Of a DNA stretch of 58,381 nucleotides, positions 1 through 8,367 are shown in pieces. How positions within the stretch are numbered: the stretch's first letter is position 1; each line of letters begins with the position of its first letter. The position numbers and the translations under genes were made by a program. The notes beneath the pieces were generated by a model that was given only the letters and a program-made list of their open reading frames with translations, was not told the DNA's origin and did not search any database. Source of the stretch: Cryomorphaceae bacterium (GTDB lineage Bacteria; Bacteroidota; Bacteroidia; Flavobacteriales; Crocinitomicaceae); assembly GCA_021298235.1 (NCBI GenBank), contig JAJTDX010000001.1:1-58381 (forward strand), given 5' to 3'.

Positions 1-2150
1 AAAACAAGCTCTCCTGTCTGAGCGTTCCATACAGAATAAGATCTGCTTCCCATTGCATGTAACTCATCAATATCTCCATCGCCATCGGAGTCCTCTGAAA
101 ATCTCAGTGCACTTAAACGGCCAAGAAACTTATTATTTTTAAGAATGTGCTGATCCGGAAAAGTGGTTGAATCTAGAGAAAGAGTATTAATCCGTGCGGC
201 GTCTACCACAGATCCAAATTCTCTTGAATCACCCTCATTAGCGCTAAATACAAAGCCGTTACCTCCGATATTAGCATATTTAATGGCGTCTGGCATGTAT
301 GCTCCTTTGATTGGCAGGGATGTTATTAGGATTTGTCCAGTCGTTTGATCAGAAGCATCCATTCCATTTCCAGATGAATAATCGGCATACCCAAGCGGAA
401 CAATTGAATCAACAGAGGCACTGGCTACGTCGATAATAGCCATAGCATTGTTTTCCTGAAGCGAAACATAGAGCTTTGAGTCATCTTCAGAAATAGTTAT
501 GTATTCGGGCTCCAGATCTTGAGAAACACTTGCGGCTGAAGAAAATATTCTTACTCCGAGATCGCGTAATTCAGCGTCTAGACCATTAAATGAGTCAAAG
601 TTGATGGTTGTTACATTGGAATTTGTAAGCGATGCATAACCTGGCGTAAGATCTATGATAGACACTGTTCCTTTCGGATCAACGAGTTCGTCGCTGTTTA
701 ACAAAGGATCAGAAGAGTACGTTGCTGCCGGCTCGCCCTCATTAGCTGTAAATAATTTAGTATGCCCATTATTGAACGTTATCATGTCTGGCATCACACC
801 AACTGTTACTTGATTTATAAAGTTACCATTGGCATCTAAAATAACCACTGAGCCATTGCCTTGGGCAGGAATACTTTCAATAGCCAATGCAATAAAACCA
901 TTATACGCTGTAACAGAATTAATATTGCCATAGGGAGCCATAGCAACACTATTAATAAGCTGTGGTGATGTGGGATTACTGAAATTGATAATGTCTAATT
1001 TTGAACCAACACTGTTGGCTACATATAGTCGTTGAACGGTTGGATCATGGGCTACTATTTCTGCTGAATTTGTTCCTGCCGTACCATTTGAGAAGCTACC
1101 TAGTAATTGGAGCTTGATCTCATTCGTTGGCACTGGAGCAACATAATCATCGTCTTTGATGTAGAGTATCACATAATTATCAGTTGTTGAGACATTTGCA
1201 TTGTTTAATACGGATAGTTTCAGTATTGCGGTTTCTGTTCGTTCTGCTTCGGTATCTTGATTAATTGTCACACTCAAATTAACAGTGCCATTCGTAAGGG
1301 CAGGAATTGTAAGCGTATCGTTGAAAACAATGTCTTGATCCGCTAGGACAGAGGAATAACTTACAAGGGTGACGGCAACTAAAGCCACAGCGTTGTTTCC
1401 ATTTGAATAGTTCACAGGGACATTGACAATGCCCGAAGACTCAGATACAGCCTGATAGTTGTTTGCAGCCAATATTGAGGCAGTCCCAGGCGCTTCTCGA
1501 AGGGTTACCAAATCAAATCTAGTGGCACCGCTTGTTGCGTATGTATTTCCCAATTTAGCCGCCAAATAATTACCAGTTACAGGGTCGAAATTTGAAACAA
1601 TTCGGAAAGCTGCATTTGGATTATTTCCTAATGCCGTTACAGAGGAAAAATCATGACTTCTGAAATACCAAGTGTCTCCTGTCCCAGTTGCCGCCGGAGT
1701 AACAGTGTACGTTGTGGCATCTATCCACACAACTGTACCACCAGTACTAACCCCGGTATTGTCTAACGTATATTGAAGAACCCATGTATTAGCCGCAGAA
1801 TTACTCAGCCTTTGATAACATTCGAAAATTACTCTATTATACCCAGTGGTTGGTATATCGAATTGAACTCCTGCTGTTTTCGGATTGGTCGCTGATGGTG
1901 GGTAATTTGTAGTTTGACAACCAGAATTATCAGTTGTATTTGGGTCGGCAGAATTTCCTGTGGCAAAACTCTGAGTAATCCCCCCAACTCCGGTGAATAA
2001 CCCTGAGCCAACCGATGGGGTGATTACCCCTGTAGAAGTAGTGGCATCATTAACAATGGAATTAAAATTCCATTGTGTGATCACTGATTGAGCCAAAGAA
2101 CAGAGACCAGACAATGTAATTAGAGCGAACGAAAGTGCAAATCTTTTCAT
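1..2150 (-). CDS. Secreted choice-of-anchor I family protein, partial (C-terminus beyond window)
   Basis: The frame is open from an ATG at 2150 to the window edge, giving about 716 codons with no stop. The N-terminus is a signal peptide (MKRFALSFALITLSG, then a cleavage region near LAQS). Residues about 25-220 look like a lectin/jelly-roll-type domain. About 223-333 resembles a Calx-beta domain (VNVPVNYS, then DTEAERTETAILKL and a KDDD end). From about 337 the sequence matches the choice-of-anchor I beta-propeller: PDMITFNNGHTKLFTANEGEP near 447-471, the DPKGTVSIID strand, and GSRSYSVWNAQTG near the truncated end. Proteins of this family are extracellular or surface-anchored, and some are annotated as alkaline-phosphatase-like; the substrate is not known here. 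In Bacteroidota they usually end in a T9SS sorting domain, which would lie outside the window. I infer secretion through Sec and probably T9SS. Confidence 0.85.
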   Translation of the reverse strand, partial: MKRFALSFALITLSGLCSLAQSVITQWNFNSIVNDATTSTGVITPSVGSGLFTGVGGITQSFATGNSADPNTTDNSGCQTTNYPPSATNPKTAGVQFDIPTTGYNRVIFECYQRLSNSAANTWVLQYTLDNTGVSTGGTVVWIDATTYTVTPAATGTGDTWYFRSHDFSSVTALGNNPNAAFRIVSNFDPVTGNYLAAKLGNTYATSGATRFDLVTLREAPGTASILAANNYQAVSESSGIVNVPVNYSNGNNAVALVAVTLVSYSSVLADQDIVFNDTLTIPALTNGTVNLSVTINQDTEAERTETAILKLSVLNNANVSTTDNYVILYIKDDDYVAPVPTNEIKLQLLGSFSNGTAGTNSAEIVAHDPTVQRLYVANSVGSKLDIINFSNPTSPQLINSVAMAPYGNINSVTAYNGFIALAIESIPAQGNGSVVILDANGNFINQVTVGVMPDMITFNNGHTKLFTANEGEPAATYSSDPLLNSDELVDPKGTVSIIDLTPGYASLTNSNVTTINFDSFNGLDAELRDLGVRIFSSAASVSQDLEPEYITISEDDSKLYVSLQENNAMAIIDVASASVDSIVPLGYADYSSGNGMDASDQTTGQILITSLPIKGAYMPDAIKYANIGGNGFVFSANEGDSREFGSVVDAARINTLSLDSTTFPDQHILKNNKFLGRLSALRFSEDSDGDGDIDELHAMGSRSYSVWNAQTGELV

Positions 2151-2261
2151 AAAACATATTTTATGGTCACAAAAGTCATGTAGATATATTAATCAAAGAG
2201 CGCATAAAGATTATCTCTCACTTAAAAGAAGATTAAATACTTGTTAATGTTTTTGGGAAAT

Positions 2262-3293
2262 TTATACCAAGACCTCGGACAGCGTCAAATTCTTTGAGGC
2301 TTCCACAGCGGAGCAATTCAGTAGAGATGTGATTATTTCCTCACTTCTATTTGCATATGGAATCCTCACCGCCATTTTAACAGATAGCCATTTACGCAAA
2401 AACAAAAGTTCCTTAGCTGTTAAATGTGGCAATATATCTACGCCAAATTGTCTCAATGCTTCAGCATTACATTGCTGTTCGTACTGGTTTTTCATTGGAA
2501 TGACCAATAATTTTTTACCCATGTAAAGCGCCTCAGCTGGAGTTTCGAATCCCGCCCCACAAAGAATGCCTTCACAGGAAGTAAAACTCTCCAGAAACAG
2601 TAAATGATCGGCCGGGTAAAAAATACAGTTCCCAGTTTGTTTGTAACATTGTACTTTTTGTGAGAAGATGTGCCACTTAACTTCAGGGATGGCGGATAAA
2701 ATCTTTTGAAGATATGCCGGACTATAAGCCGGAAGATAAACACAATAGTGGCCTCTGTTCTCGGGAGTTAAATTTCTTATCTCTTTACGAATGACAGGGG
2801 TGTAAACATCTTTGTCGTAAGACCAGAAATGAAATCCGATCTTCTTTTCAAGCGGACAGATATGCTGCATTATGTATTTTCCCAGAAGGTCCCGTTTATC
2901 AGGTTTAGGAGAAGCATGATGCATCACAGCACATTGGTGACTAAGCTCAATGCTGTTGGGGTGCCGTTGTCGTTTGGCGGCAAACGCAGATATGGGTTCA
3001 AAATCGCTAATAACGAGATCGTATTTATCCAGATTGAGAGATTTAATCTCATTTGAGACGCGAATAATGCTGTTGTCCTTGAATGTTTTCCAAAAGTTAA
3101 TACCTCCGTTCTCTCCCGCAAAAAAAGTAAGTCCCTCCATGCGATAACGAACGTCAAATGGTTGTTCAAGGTGGCGGTTCGGACCGCTGATCAAAACGTC
3201 GAGGTCACAGTATTCATTCAAGATCGGGACAAATTCACGTGCCCGAGAAATATGACCAAAACCAGTTCCCGGAAATGCATACAAAGCGCGCAT
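2262..3293 (-). CDS. GT-B glycosyltransferase, MJ1255/VC2487-like
   Basis: The protein has 343 residues and a two-domain GT-B layout. The N-terminal glycine loop (FPGTGFGH, residues 7-14) is followed by ISDFEP near 95, and the C-terminal nucleotide-sugar site reads GAGFETPAEALYMGKKLLVIP followed by QYEQQCNA near 240-280. This fits the MJ1255/VC2487 family (glycosyltransferase family 28-like), whose acceptors are mostly uncharacterised. I chose the ATG at 3293, because the frame's earlier start at 3296 is a TTG. The upstream stop TGA (3295-3293) shares its last base with this ATG, so translation is probably coupled to the LpxH-type gene. That pairing suggests lipid A or other glycolipid work at the inner membrane. 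The exact sugar and acceptor cannot be read from sequence. Confidence 0.75.
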   Translation of the reverse strand: MRALYAFPGTGFGHISRAREFVPILNEYCDLDVLISGPNRHLEQPFDVRYRMEGLTFFAGENGGINFWKTFKDNSIIRVSNEIKSLNLDKYDLVISDFEPISAFAAKRQRHPNSIELSHQCAVMHHASPKPDKRDLLGKYIMQHICPLEKKIGFHFWSYDKDVYTPVIRKEIRNLTPENRGHYCVYLPAYSPAYLQKILSAIPEVKWHIFSQKVQCYKQTGNCIFYPADHLLFLESFTSCEGILCGAGFETPAEALYMGKKLLVIPMKNQYEQQCNAEALRQFGVDILPHLTAKELLFLRKWLSVKMAVRIPYANRSEEIITSLLNCSAVEASKNLTLSEVLV

Positions 3294-4195
3294 CAAGTGG
3301 ACAGATGATTTAAACTAAATTCCTTCAATAATTCACCAAAGAGTTCTTTGTTATTCGGGATGGAATATTCCAGATCCAAATCGTTTTTAAGATTATTATT
3401 GGCCTCATGGTCTTCTGAAAATCGGTAGAGCTTCCATGAACCGTTGTGATACTCCAGCGAAGTGCAGTTTTCAACCCAGTCCCCTGAATTTAAATACAAC
3501 ACCTGACTTTCTTTCGTAGTTAATATTTTTGTAGCCGGTTGATGGATATGACCACAAACTGCGGCGTGAAATCCTTGTTCAGCGGCAATTTCAGCAACAA
3601 TTTCCTCGAAATTATTAATGAATTTTACGGCACTCTTTACATTGTCTTTGATCTTTTTGGAAAAGGATAATTTTTCACCTCCAAATCGGGAAATGATCCA
3701 GTTTACCATGGTATTAATCAAAATAAGCAGATCGTACCCTTTACCTCCCAGTTTTGCCAACCACTTAGAATGTTTCATTGTCACATCAAACACATCTCCA
3801 TGAAAAAACCAAGTCTTTTTACCATCGAGCTCCAGTATAACTTTGTTCACGATTTGAAAAGATCCGACTTTAAATCCCTTGAATTTTCGTAGCATTTCGT
3901 CGTGGTTTCCGGTGATGTAATAGACTTCAACTCCTTCCGAAACTAAAGAGGTGATGCGTTTGACGACTTTTAAATGGGACTGCGGAAAATACCTTTTATT
4001 AAATTGCCAGATATCGATAATGTCTCCATTTAAAATGAGCGTTTTAGGCTTAATGGTTTTCAAATAGGCGTTTAATTCCTCTGCCCGACTTCCATAGGTG
4101 CCAAGATGAAGATCAGAAATAACGACGAGGTCTACCTCTCTTTTAGGATTAGTATTCACTGATGATGAATTCTTTGTTGTTAACGCAAAATTCAC
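3293..4195 (-). CDS. LpxH-type metallophosphoesterase (UDP-2,3-diacylglucosamine diphosphatase-like)
   Basis: The protein has 300 residues and a complete calcineurin-like metallophosphoesterase motif set: DLHLG near 28, NGDIID near 56, GNHDE near 97, HGDVFD near 133 and GHIHQP near 215. The arrangement matches the LpxH/LpxH2 group, which hydrolyses UDP-2,3-diacylglucosamine to lipid X and UMP with Mn2+ at the inner membrane. I cannot tell whether this is the housekeeping LpxH or a second paralogue acting on another nucleotide-linked lipid. The start codon is GTG (4195), and no ATG occurs before the first catalytic motif. The gene is followed directly by a GT-B glycosyltransferase with a TGATG junction, so the two products probably act in sequence. 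Confidence 0.8.
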   Translation of the reverse strand: MNFALTTKNSSSVNTNPKREVDLVVISDLHLGTYGSRAEELNAYLKTIKPKTLILNGDIIDIWQFNKRYFPQSHLKVVKRITSLVSEGVEVYYITGNHDEMLRKFKGFKVGSFQIVNKVILELDGKKTWFFHGDVFDVTMKHSKWLAKLGGKGYDLLILINTMVNWIISRFGGEKLSFSKKIKDNVKSAVKFINNFEEIVAEIAAEQGFHAAVCGHIHQPATKILTTKESQVLYLNSGDWVENCTSLEYHNGSWKLYRFSEDHEANNNLKNDLDLEYSIPNNKELFGELLKEFSLNHLST

Positions 4196-4309
4196 TTCCG
4201 TTGATTAATTAAAAATTAATACAATGCAATTAAGTGGAGATCAATAGGTGAAATCTATATTATCAAAATTGAAAAAATTGTTAAATTCCTCCATTAAAAA
4301 GTACTATTC

Positions 4310-4864
4310 ATGGAAATAAACTTAGAAAAAGGAGATGCTATCTCACTAGAAAAAATAGCGCCGGGATTAACAAATATTCATGTTGGTTTAGGGTGGGATT
4401 CTAATGAGTCTTATGGTATAGATTGCGATGTGTCTGTATTTATGATAAATGATAATTTCAAGATTCCAGCCAACGGTTTTTTCGTTTTTTTTAATAATTT
4501 AAACAGCCAAGATGGTTCGGTGGTTCATTTGGGTGATAATACTTTAGGTGAAGGTGATGACGAGGTAATCAATATTAGCCTGAATCATGTGGATAATCAA
4601 ATTTCTCAGATGATTTTTGTTGTAACCATTCACAAAGCTGCAGAAAAAGGTCTTCATTTTGGCATGATTGACAATGCTTTTATTCGAATTGAAAATAGGG
4701 ATTCTGGCGAGAAATTATGTCGATATTCTCTGAATTCTCAATTCTCTGGTTCAGATTCAGTTCAAATTGGAAGAGTATATAGATATGAAAGCCAGTGGTA
4801 TTTTGAAGCTATGGGTGAAGGTTATTCAGGTGGCTTAGCTGCCATATTGGGGGTGTATAATTAA
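4310..4864 (+). CDS. TerD family protein
   Basis: The protein has 184 residues and is a single TerD domain of normal length. Family landmarks are GLGWD near 28, the calcium-site acidic stretch GIDCDVSVFM, FFVFFNNLNSQDGSVVHLGDN, GEGDDEVI and the C-terminal GEGYSGGLAAIL. TerD/TerZ/CABP1 proteins bind Ca2+ and are linked to tellurite and phage resistance, stress or surface-associated processes; no enzyme activity is established. There is no signal peptide, so it should be cytoplasmic. It is a lone copy: no terB, terC or further ter genes flank it. It diverges from the LpxH-type gene and converges on mnmE. The role here is unknown; the family assignment is firm. Confidence 0.88.
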   Translation: MEINLEKGDAISLEKIAPGLTNIHVGLGWDSNESYGIDCDVSVFMINDNFKIPANGFFVFFNNLNSQDGSVVHLGDNTLGEGDDEVINISLNHVDNQISQMIFVVTIHKAAEKGLHFGMIDNAFIRIENRDSGEKLCRYSLNSQFSGSDSVQIGRVYRYESQWYFEAMGEGYSGGLAAILGVYN

Positions 4865-4971
4865 TTAACTATTAAATTTATTTACAAGGCTTTACAAAAA
4901 TACAATGCTTTCAAGGTACAAATAAGGCACAATACCTTTCGGAAAATTCACTTTTGAGGGGTTTAATGGCT

Positions 4972-6333
4972 TTACTTCCCGATACAGAACTTAGAAAATA
5001 TCGTTCCGAGGATATCTGTGTCGACATCGATTTGTCCGGTAATGTTGCCCAGATATCGCATGGCAGAACGAATATCCATGGCCACAAAATCGGCAGAGAC
5101 ACCTGTTTCCAGACCATTTAATGCTTTTTGTAATTCCCTGGCTGTACTCAGAAGGGCTGCGTGATGACGTGCGTTGGAAACAATTGTTTCATCGCTCAAG
5201 TTGAAGTCTCCGGTAACCTCAGCCACAAGTCGCTTCTTTAATGCATCTATCCCCAGCCCCTCCTTGGCACTGATCTGCAAATCGGAGAGCTGTTCTGAAT
5301 CGTCACTTTGGTCAATTTTATTAGCAACTACCAGTATTTTTTTATCAGGATGGGCAGACCGTAGCTCCTTTGCCCACACAACTACATTTTGTAAGGCAAC
5401 ATTGTTGTTTGCCTCCTCCAGACAAAGCACTATGCTGGCTTGACGGATTTTTTCTCTCGACCGTTCGATCCCCAGTGCCTCGATCTCCTCTGCGCCTTCA
5501 CGAATTCCCGCTGTGTCTATGAGCCGAAAAAGGATCCCATCCAAATTCAGCGTTTCTTCGATTACATCTCTTGTAGTACCGGCAATGTTGCTCACAATTG
5601 CCCGATCTTCGCCCAACAGACAATTGAGCAAGGTGCTTTTACCGGTATTCGGCGCACCAACTATAGCCACAGGCACTCCGTTCTTGATGGCATTGCCCAA
5701 TTCGAAGGATGCTGCCAAACGGTTTACGATGCGGATCACTTCGGTGACCAATGCTTTCAATTCTGACCGGTCTGCGAATTCCACATCCTCTTCTGCAAAG
5801 TCGAGCTCCAACTCAACCAATGAAGCGAAATGGATCAGCTGCTCACGCAAGGTCTTTAATTCCGATGAAAAGCCTCCACGCAATTGTTTAAGGGCAACAT
5901 TGTGTGCCTGTCTTGACTGTGAAGCAATCAAATCGGCCACCGCCTCTGCCTGTGAAAGATCGAGCTTGCCATTCATAAATGCACGCATGGTAAACTCCCC
6001 CGGCTCGGCCAAACGACACCCATTTACGGATAACACTTGTAGAATCTGCTGCTGAATAAACGGTGAGGCATGGCAAGAGATTTCTACGCTTTCCTCACCT
6101 GTAAAGCTCTTTCCTAAATGAAAAACAGTTACTAGTACTTCATCAATTAGCTCACCTTTGGAATCATGGACCGTTCCGAAATGAACAGAATGAGAAGAAA
6201 CATTCGCTAACTTTTTGGAAAATATACTCCCCAGAACCGCCAAGGATTGTGGACCGGAAACTCTGATCAGTGCTATGGCTCCTGTTCCGTTTGGGGTTGC
6301 CAATGCGCAGATGGTGTCCTGAATGACTGTCAT
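4972..6333 (-). CDS. mnmE: tRNA modification GTPase MnmE
   Basis: With the start at 6333 the protein has 453 residues, the normal MnmE length. The N-terminal tetrahydrofolate-binding domain begins TVIQDTICALATPNGTGAI. The G domain shows G1 GAPNTGKST near 223, G3 DTAGIR near 275 and G4 NKID near 338, and the protein ends in the diagnostic CIGK with its catalytic cysteine. MnmE works with MnmG (GidA) to install the carboxymethylaminomethyl group on wobble uridine 34 of certain tRNAs. An upstream in-frame ATG at 6366 would add 11 residues not seen in the family. A TACCTTTG promoter box lies between the two candidates, so 6333 is preferred. The gene is monocistronic and converges on terD. Confidence 0.97.
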   Translation of the reverse strand: MTVIQDTICALATPNGTGAIALIRVSGPQSLAVLGSIFSKKLANVSSHSVHFGTVHDSKGELIDEVLVTVFHLGKSFTGEESVEISCHASPFIQQQILQVLSVNGCRLAEPGEFTMRAFMNGKLDLSQAEAVADLIASQSRQAHNVALKQLRGGFSSELKTLREQLIHFASLVELELDFAEEDVEFADRSELKALVTEVIRIVNRLAASFELGNAIKNGVPVAIVGAPNTGKSTLLNCLLGEDRAIVSNIAGTTRDVIEETLNLDGILFRLIDTAGIREGAEEIEALGIERSREKIRQASIVLCLEEANNNVALQNVVVWAKELRSAHPDKKILVVANKIDQSDDSEQLSDLQISAKEGLGIDALKKRLVAEVTGDFNLSDETIVSNARHHAALLSTARELQKALNGLETGVSADFVAMDIRSAMRYLGNITGQIDVDTDILGTIFSKFCIGK

Positions 6334-6346
6334 TTGATTCACACAA

Positions 6347-6354
6347 CAAAGGTA
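6347..6354 (-). promoter_or_regulatory. mnmE promoter -7 box
   Basis: TACCTTTG on the minus strand matches the Bacteroidota -7 consensus TAnnTTTG. It ends 13 bases before the ATG at 6333, giving a leader of roughly 10 bases. No clear -33 TTG lies at 17-23 bases. The box lies downstream of the alternative start at 6366, so that start could not be on this transcript. Confidence 0.6.
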
Positions 6355-6443
6355 CGTTCTTCTCATGGGTTTTATGTCTTCATTGATAAAATGAAACAGA
6401 AGGTGTGAGAATTATTTCATCTGAACTTAATACAACGTTAACA

Positions 6444-6472
6444 TTGGTCTGCTATAGGACGATGTAGTTTTA
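6444..6472 (+). promoter_or_regulatory. Promoter of small lipoprotein gene
   Basis: TTG at 6444-6446, an 18-base spacer and TAGTTTTA at 6465-6472 fit the Flavobacteria-type promoter TTG-N17-23-TAnnTTTG with one mismatch in the -7 box. The ATG at 6484 follows 11 bases later. Confidence 0.5.
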
Positions 6473-6483
6473 CAACAAAAAAC

Positions 6484-6786
6484 ATGAAACAACTTCTTAC
6501 CGTTTGTTCTGTACTTGTGCTTTTCGCATGTTCTGTTACCCGAAATGTTTCTACAGAAGGATTCACTATTGAAGGAAATATTGTTTCCTATCAAGGGAAA
6601 GAAATGGCCGAACTTGTCGGCGTTGAATTTGCACTGGATGACAATAAATTTGTTCGAGAGCTGACATTCAAGCTTCGTGAGGGCTCAGACAACAGTGTCA
6701 TCAATAACTTGATCGTTTTTCTTCACAAAAAACACCCCGACTATGAAATCGAGGTGGAAATTGATGTACAAAATTTTAAACCTTAA
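6484..6786 (+). CDS. Small hypothetical lipoprotein
   Basis: The protein has 100 residues. It starts with a lipoprotein signal peptide (MKQLLTVCSVLVLFACS) with a lipobox ending at Cys16, so it is probably lipidated and held in an envelope membrane. The mature part is about 84 residues, with charged, alternating segments that suggest a small alpha/beta domain (VSYQGKEMAELVGVEFALDD, then NNLIVFLHKKHPDYEIEVEI). I do not recognise a family. It converges on the porin gene with a single base between the two stop codons, so the two are antisense neighbours and not an operon. It has its own promoter candidate just upstream. Function unknown. Confidence 0.7.
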   Translation: MKQLLTVCSVLVLFACSVTRNVSTEGFTIEGNIVSYQGKEMAELVGVEFALDDNKFVRELTFKLREGSDNSVINNLIVFLHKKHPDYEIEVEIDVQNFKP

Positions 6787-6787
6787 G

Positions 6788-8005
6788 CTAGAAGTTGATT
6801 TGGGCCTGTAATCTAAGCAGTCTTCCTGATTGAAAATTGTCCTGTTTTTCAAAGTCTTCGAACCTTCTTCTTGATATCGTATACATTGCAACCAACTCGA
6901 ATGTTTTGTGAGGTTGCCACTCAACACCAATCTCGAACTCATTCACCTTGTAACTTCTGGCATCTAATTCATGCTTTTTACCGCCATCATAATATTGTCC
7001 ACGCACAAATGGAATAATAGTTTGCTTCGCTGTTTTGATCAAGTAAGACATCGTGATATAGCCGCCCTTTAAATTTCTAATCTCGATAGAATCTGTGTCT
7101 TTGTTGAATTGTGGACCTTGGCCTATATTATATTCAGCTTGAATACCAAAAGGCTTTGGATACAAAACAAAGGTGCCGGCCACCCGCTCATCCAAATAGG
7201 TGGACTTTTCATTTTTTTTCACTCCCGAAGACGTGCTAAGGAGTGTAAATTGACCGCTGTACGCCTGAATTCCAGGCTCAATTATCTGATTTTTAATTTT
7301 AATGGGGCAACTCAATCTCGATACAAAATGAAGATTGTTATTTCTTTCCGTTTGATTGGCAGTTTGACCATTGTAAGCGCCAAAAGCAAAAACCCCATAG
7401 TCACCAGAACCCTTCAAACCATCTCGAACAAGGGATGACAATAAAGTTCTCGTGCCTTTCGGCGCCCAATAGAAAAAAGCACCTAGATCTCGTTCATTTG
7501 TAACGGCACTATTCAGGGCGTCCGCCCGGTCTAGCGGCAATCTGTTTTGACTCGACTGCATATTTTCGAAACCAAATGGCACCTTACTTTGACCAAGTCG
7601 AATTCTGAACTCATTGTTTTTATCTAATCCCAAGTCAAAATATGCATCCCTCAACTGTGCGACATGACCAGTTGTGCCGGCTGATGAAGCGAAATCAGGC
7701 TGAATGTAGAAATAAACTCTTTTTGAAATTTGACCAAAAAATATGATCCGTGCACGACGAATGAAAAACGCTCCGTTATCACCCCAAGATTTATCGCATT
7801 GCTCACACTTTAAATCTGGGTTTGTTTCTAACAATCGATTGTAACGAGTCTGAACATAACCTCTAATTTGAATGTTTTCGTACCATTCTTTTTGTTTCTG
7901 GTTTGTTTGATCTATTTGTGAAATCGCCCTCTTCAAGGAATCTGACTGTGCGAACAACTTACCAACAAACATAACTGTTATAAAAACGAATATTTTCTTT
8001 GCCAT
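6788..8005 (-). CDS. OprO/OprP family (phosphate-selective) porin
   Basis: The protein has 405 residues. A signal peptide (MAKKIFVFITVMFVGKLFAQ) is followed by a short coiled stretch (SLKRAISQIDQTNQKQKEW) and then about 16 amphipathic beta strands. It opens with IRGYVQTRYNRLLETNPDL and has IRRARIIFFGQISKRVYFYIQPD, a layout typical of the phosphate-selective porin O and P family. It ends in an aromatic residue (QINF), as outer-membrane barrels do. The family forms anion or phosphate channels, but specificity varies. Divergence from a DUF47-PiT phosphate transporter pair supports a phosphate role here. A TAGTTTTG -7 box and a pair of inverted repeats lie upstream, so phosphate-controlled expression is a reasonable inference. 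Confidence 0.85.
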   Translation of the reverse strand: MAKKIFVFITVMFVGKLFAQSDSLKRAISQIDQTNQKQKEWYENIQIRGYVQTRYNRLLETNPDLKCEQCDKSWGDNGAFFIRRARIIFFGQISKRVYFYIQPDFASSAGTTGHVAQLRDAYFDLGLDKNNEFRIRLGQSKVPFGFENMQSSQNRLPLDRADALNSAVTNERDLGAFFYWAPKGTRTLLSSLVRDGLKGSGDYGVFAFGAYNGQTANQTERNNNLHFVSRLSCPIKIKNQIIEPGIQAYSGQFTLLSTSSGVKKNEKSTYLDERVAGTFVLYPKPFGIQAEYNIGQGPQFNKDTDSIEIRNLKGGYITMSYLIKTAKQTIIPFVRGQYYDGGKKHELDARSYKVNEFEIGVEWQPHKTFELVAMYTISRRRFEDFEKQDNFQSGRLLRLQAQINF

Positions 8006-8024
8006 AAAATTATTTTTTCGTCGG

Positions 8025-8032
8025 CAAAACTA
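8025..8032 (-). promoter_or_regulatory. Porin promoter -7 box
   Basis: TAGTTTTG on the minus strand matches TAnnTTTG and ends 19 bases before the porin ATG at 8005. A good -33 TTG is not visible, which would fit an activator-dependent promoter. Confidence 0.5.
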
Positions 8033-8342
8033 GGGTATTAATATTCTGTTCACATTGAAGCAATACATTCTTAAGGTAATGTTAAATTTCATAACCTTTT
8101 GGTAACATTGAGAAAGGGGTGTCTTGTTTGTCTAAGAGCCCATTATTTAAAAGGCATATCACTCCATTGAAAAATAGTTGAAAGGTATATTCCTTCATAT
8201 TTTATTAATATTAATTGTTAATATTCGTTTCTTTTATTCTGTTTTTCAATATTTTAAATATTAACATTAAGAAAGAAGGCTCTGTAATGTTACGTTTACG
8301 TTAACAATTACTCCCTGCACTATGAAGGAAGAAGGATTGCTA

Positions 8343-8350
8343 TACATTTG
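8343..8350 (+). promoter_or_regulatory. DUF47-pit promoter -7 box
   Basis: TACATTTG matches TAnnTTTG and ends 17 bases before the ATG at 8368. No TTG occurs at the usual -33 distance. As with the porin, inverted repeats further upstream may provide activator binding instead. Confidence 0.5.
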
Positions 8351-8367
8351 AGGAAAAATACTGTATT

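Larger units (their letters stand above)
8006..8367. promoter_or_regulatory. Divergent phosphate-gene control region with paired inverted repeats
   Basis: This is the only gene-free stretch longer than 300 bases. It is very AT-rich and holds a -7 box for each flanking gene. It also has two copies of an inverted arrangement of the element TAATGTTA: at 8077-8084 with TAACATT at 8103-8109, and at 8262-8269 (TAACATTA) with TAATGTTA at 8285-8292. Each pair sits roughly 55-90 bases upstream of the inferred transcription start of its neighbour. A separate direct repeat TTAATATT lies at 8205-8212 and 8218-8225. I see no ORF. The repeats could be operators for a PhoB-like or other response regulator; that is inference. 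Confidence 0.5.

Noticed and set aside
163..348. 61-codon plus-strand ORF
   Set aside because: It lies inside the minus-strand choice-of-anchor I frame, which is open across 1-2150 and has family motifs throughout.
5513..6055. 180-codon open frame on the plus strand
   Set aside because: It is fully antisense to mnmE, has a low-complexity Ser/Thr-rich translation and no start context. It is a shadow of the MnmE reading frame.
8006..8367. E. coli-type Pho box (CTGTCAT repeats)
   Set aside because: No CTGTCAT-type direct repeats were found. The inverted TAATGTTA elements are reported instead as a different candidate.
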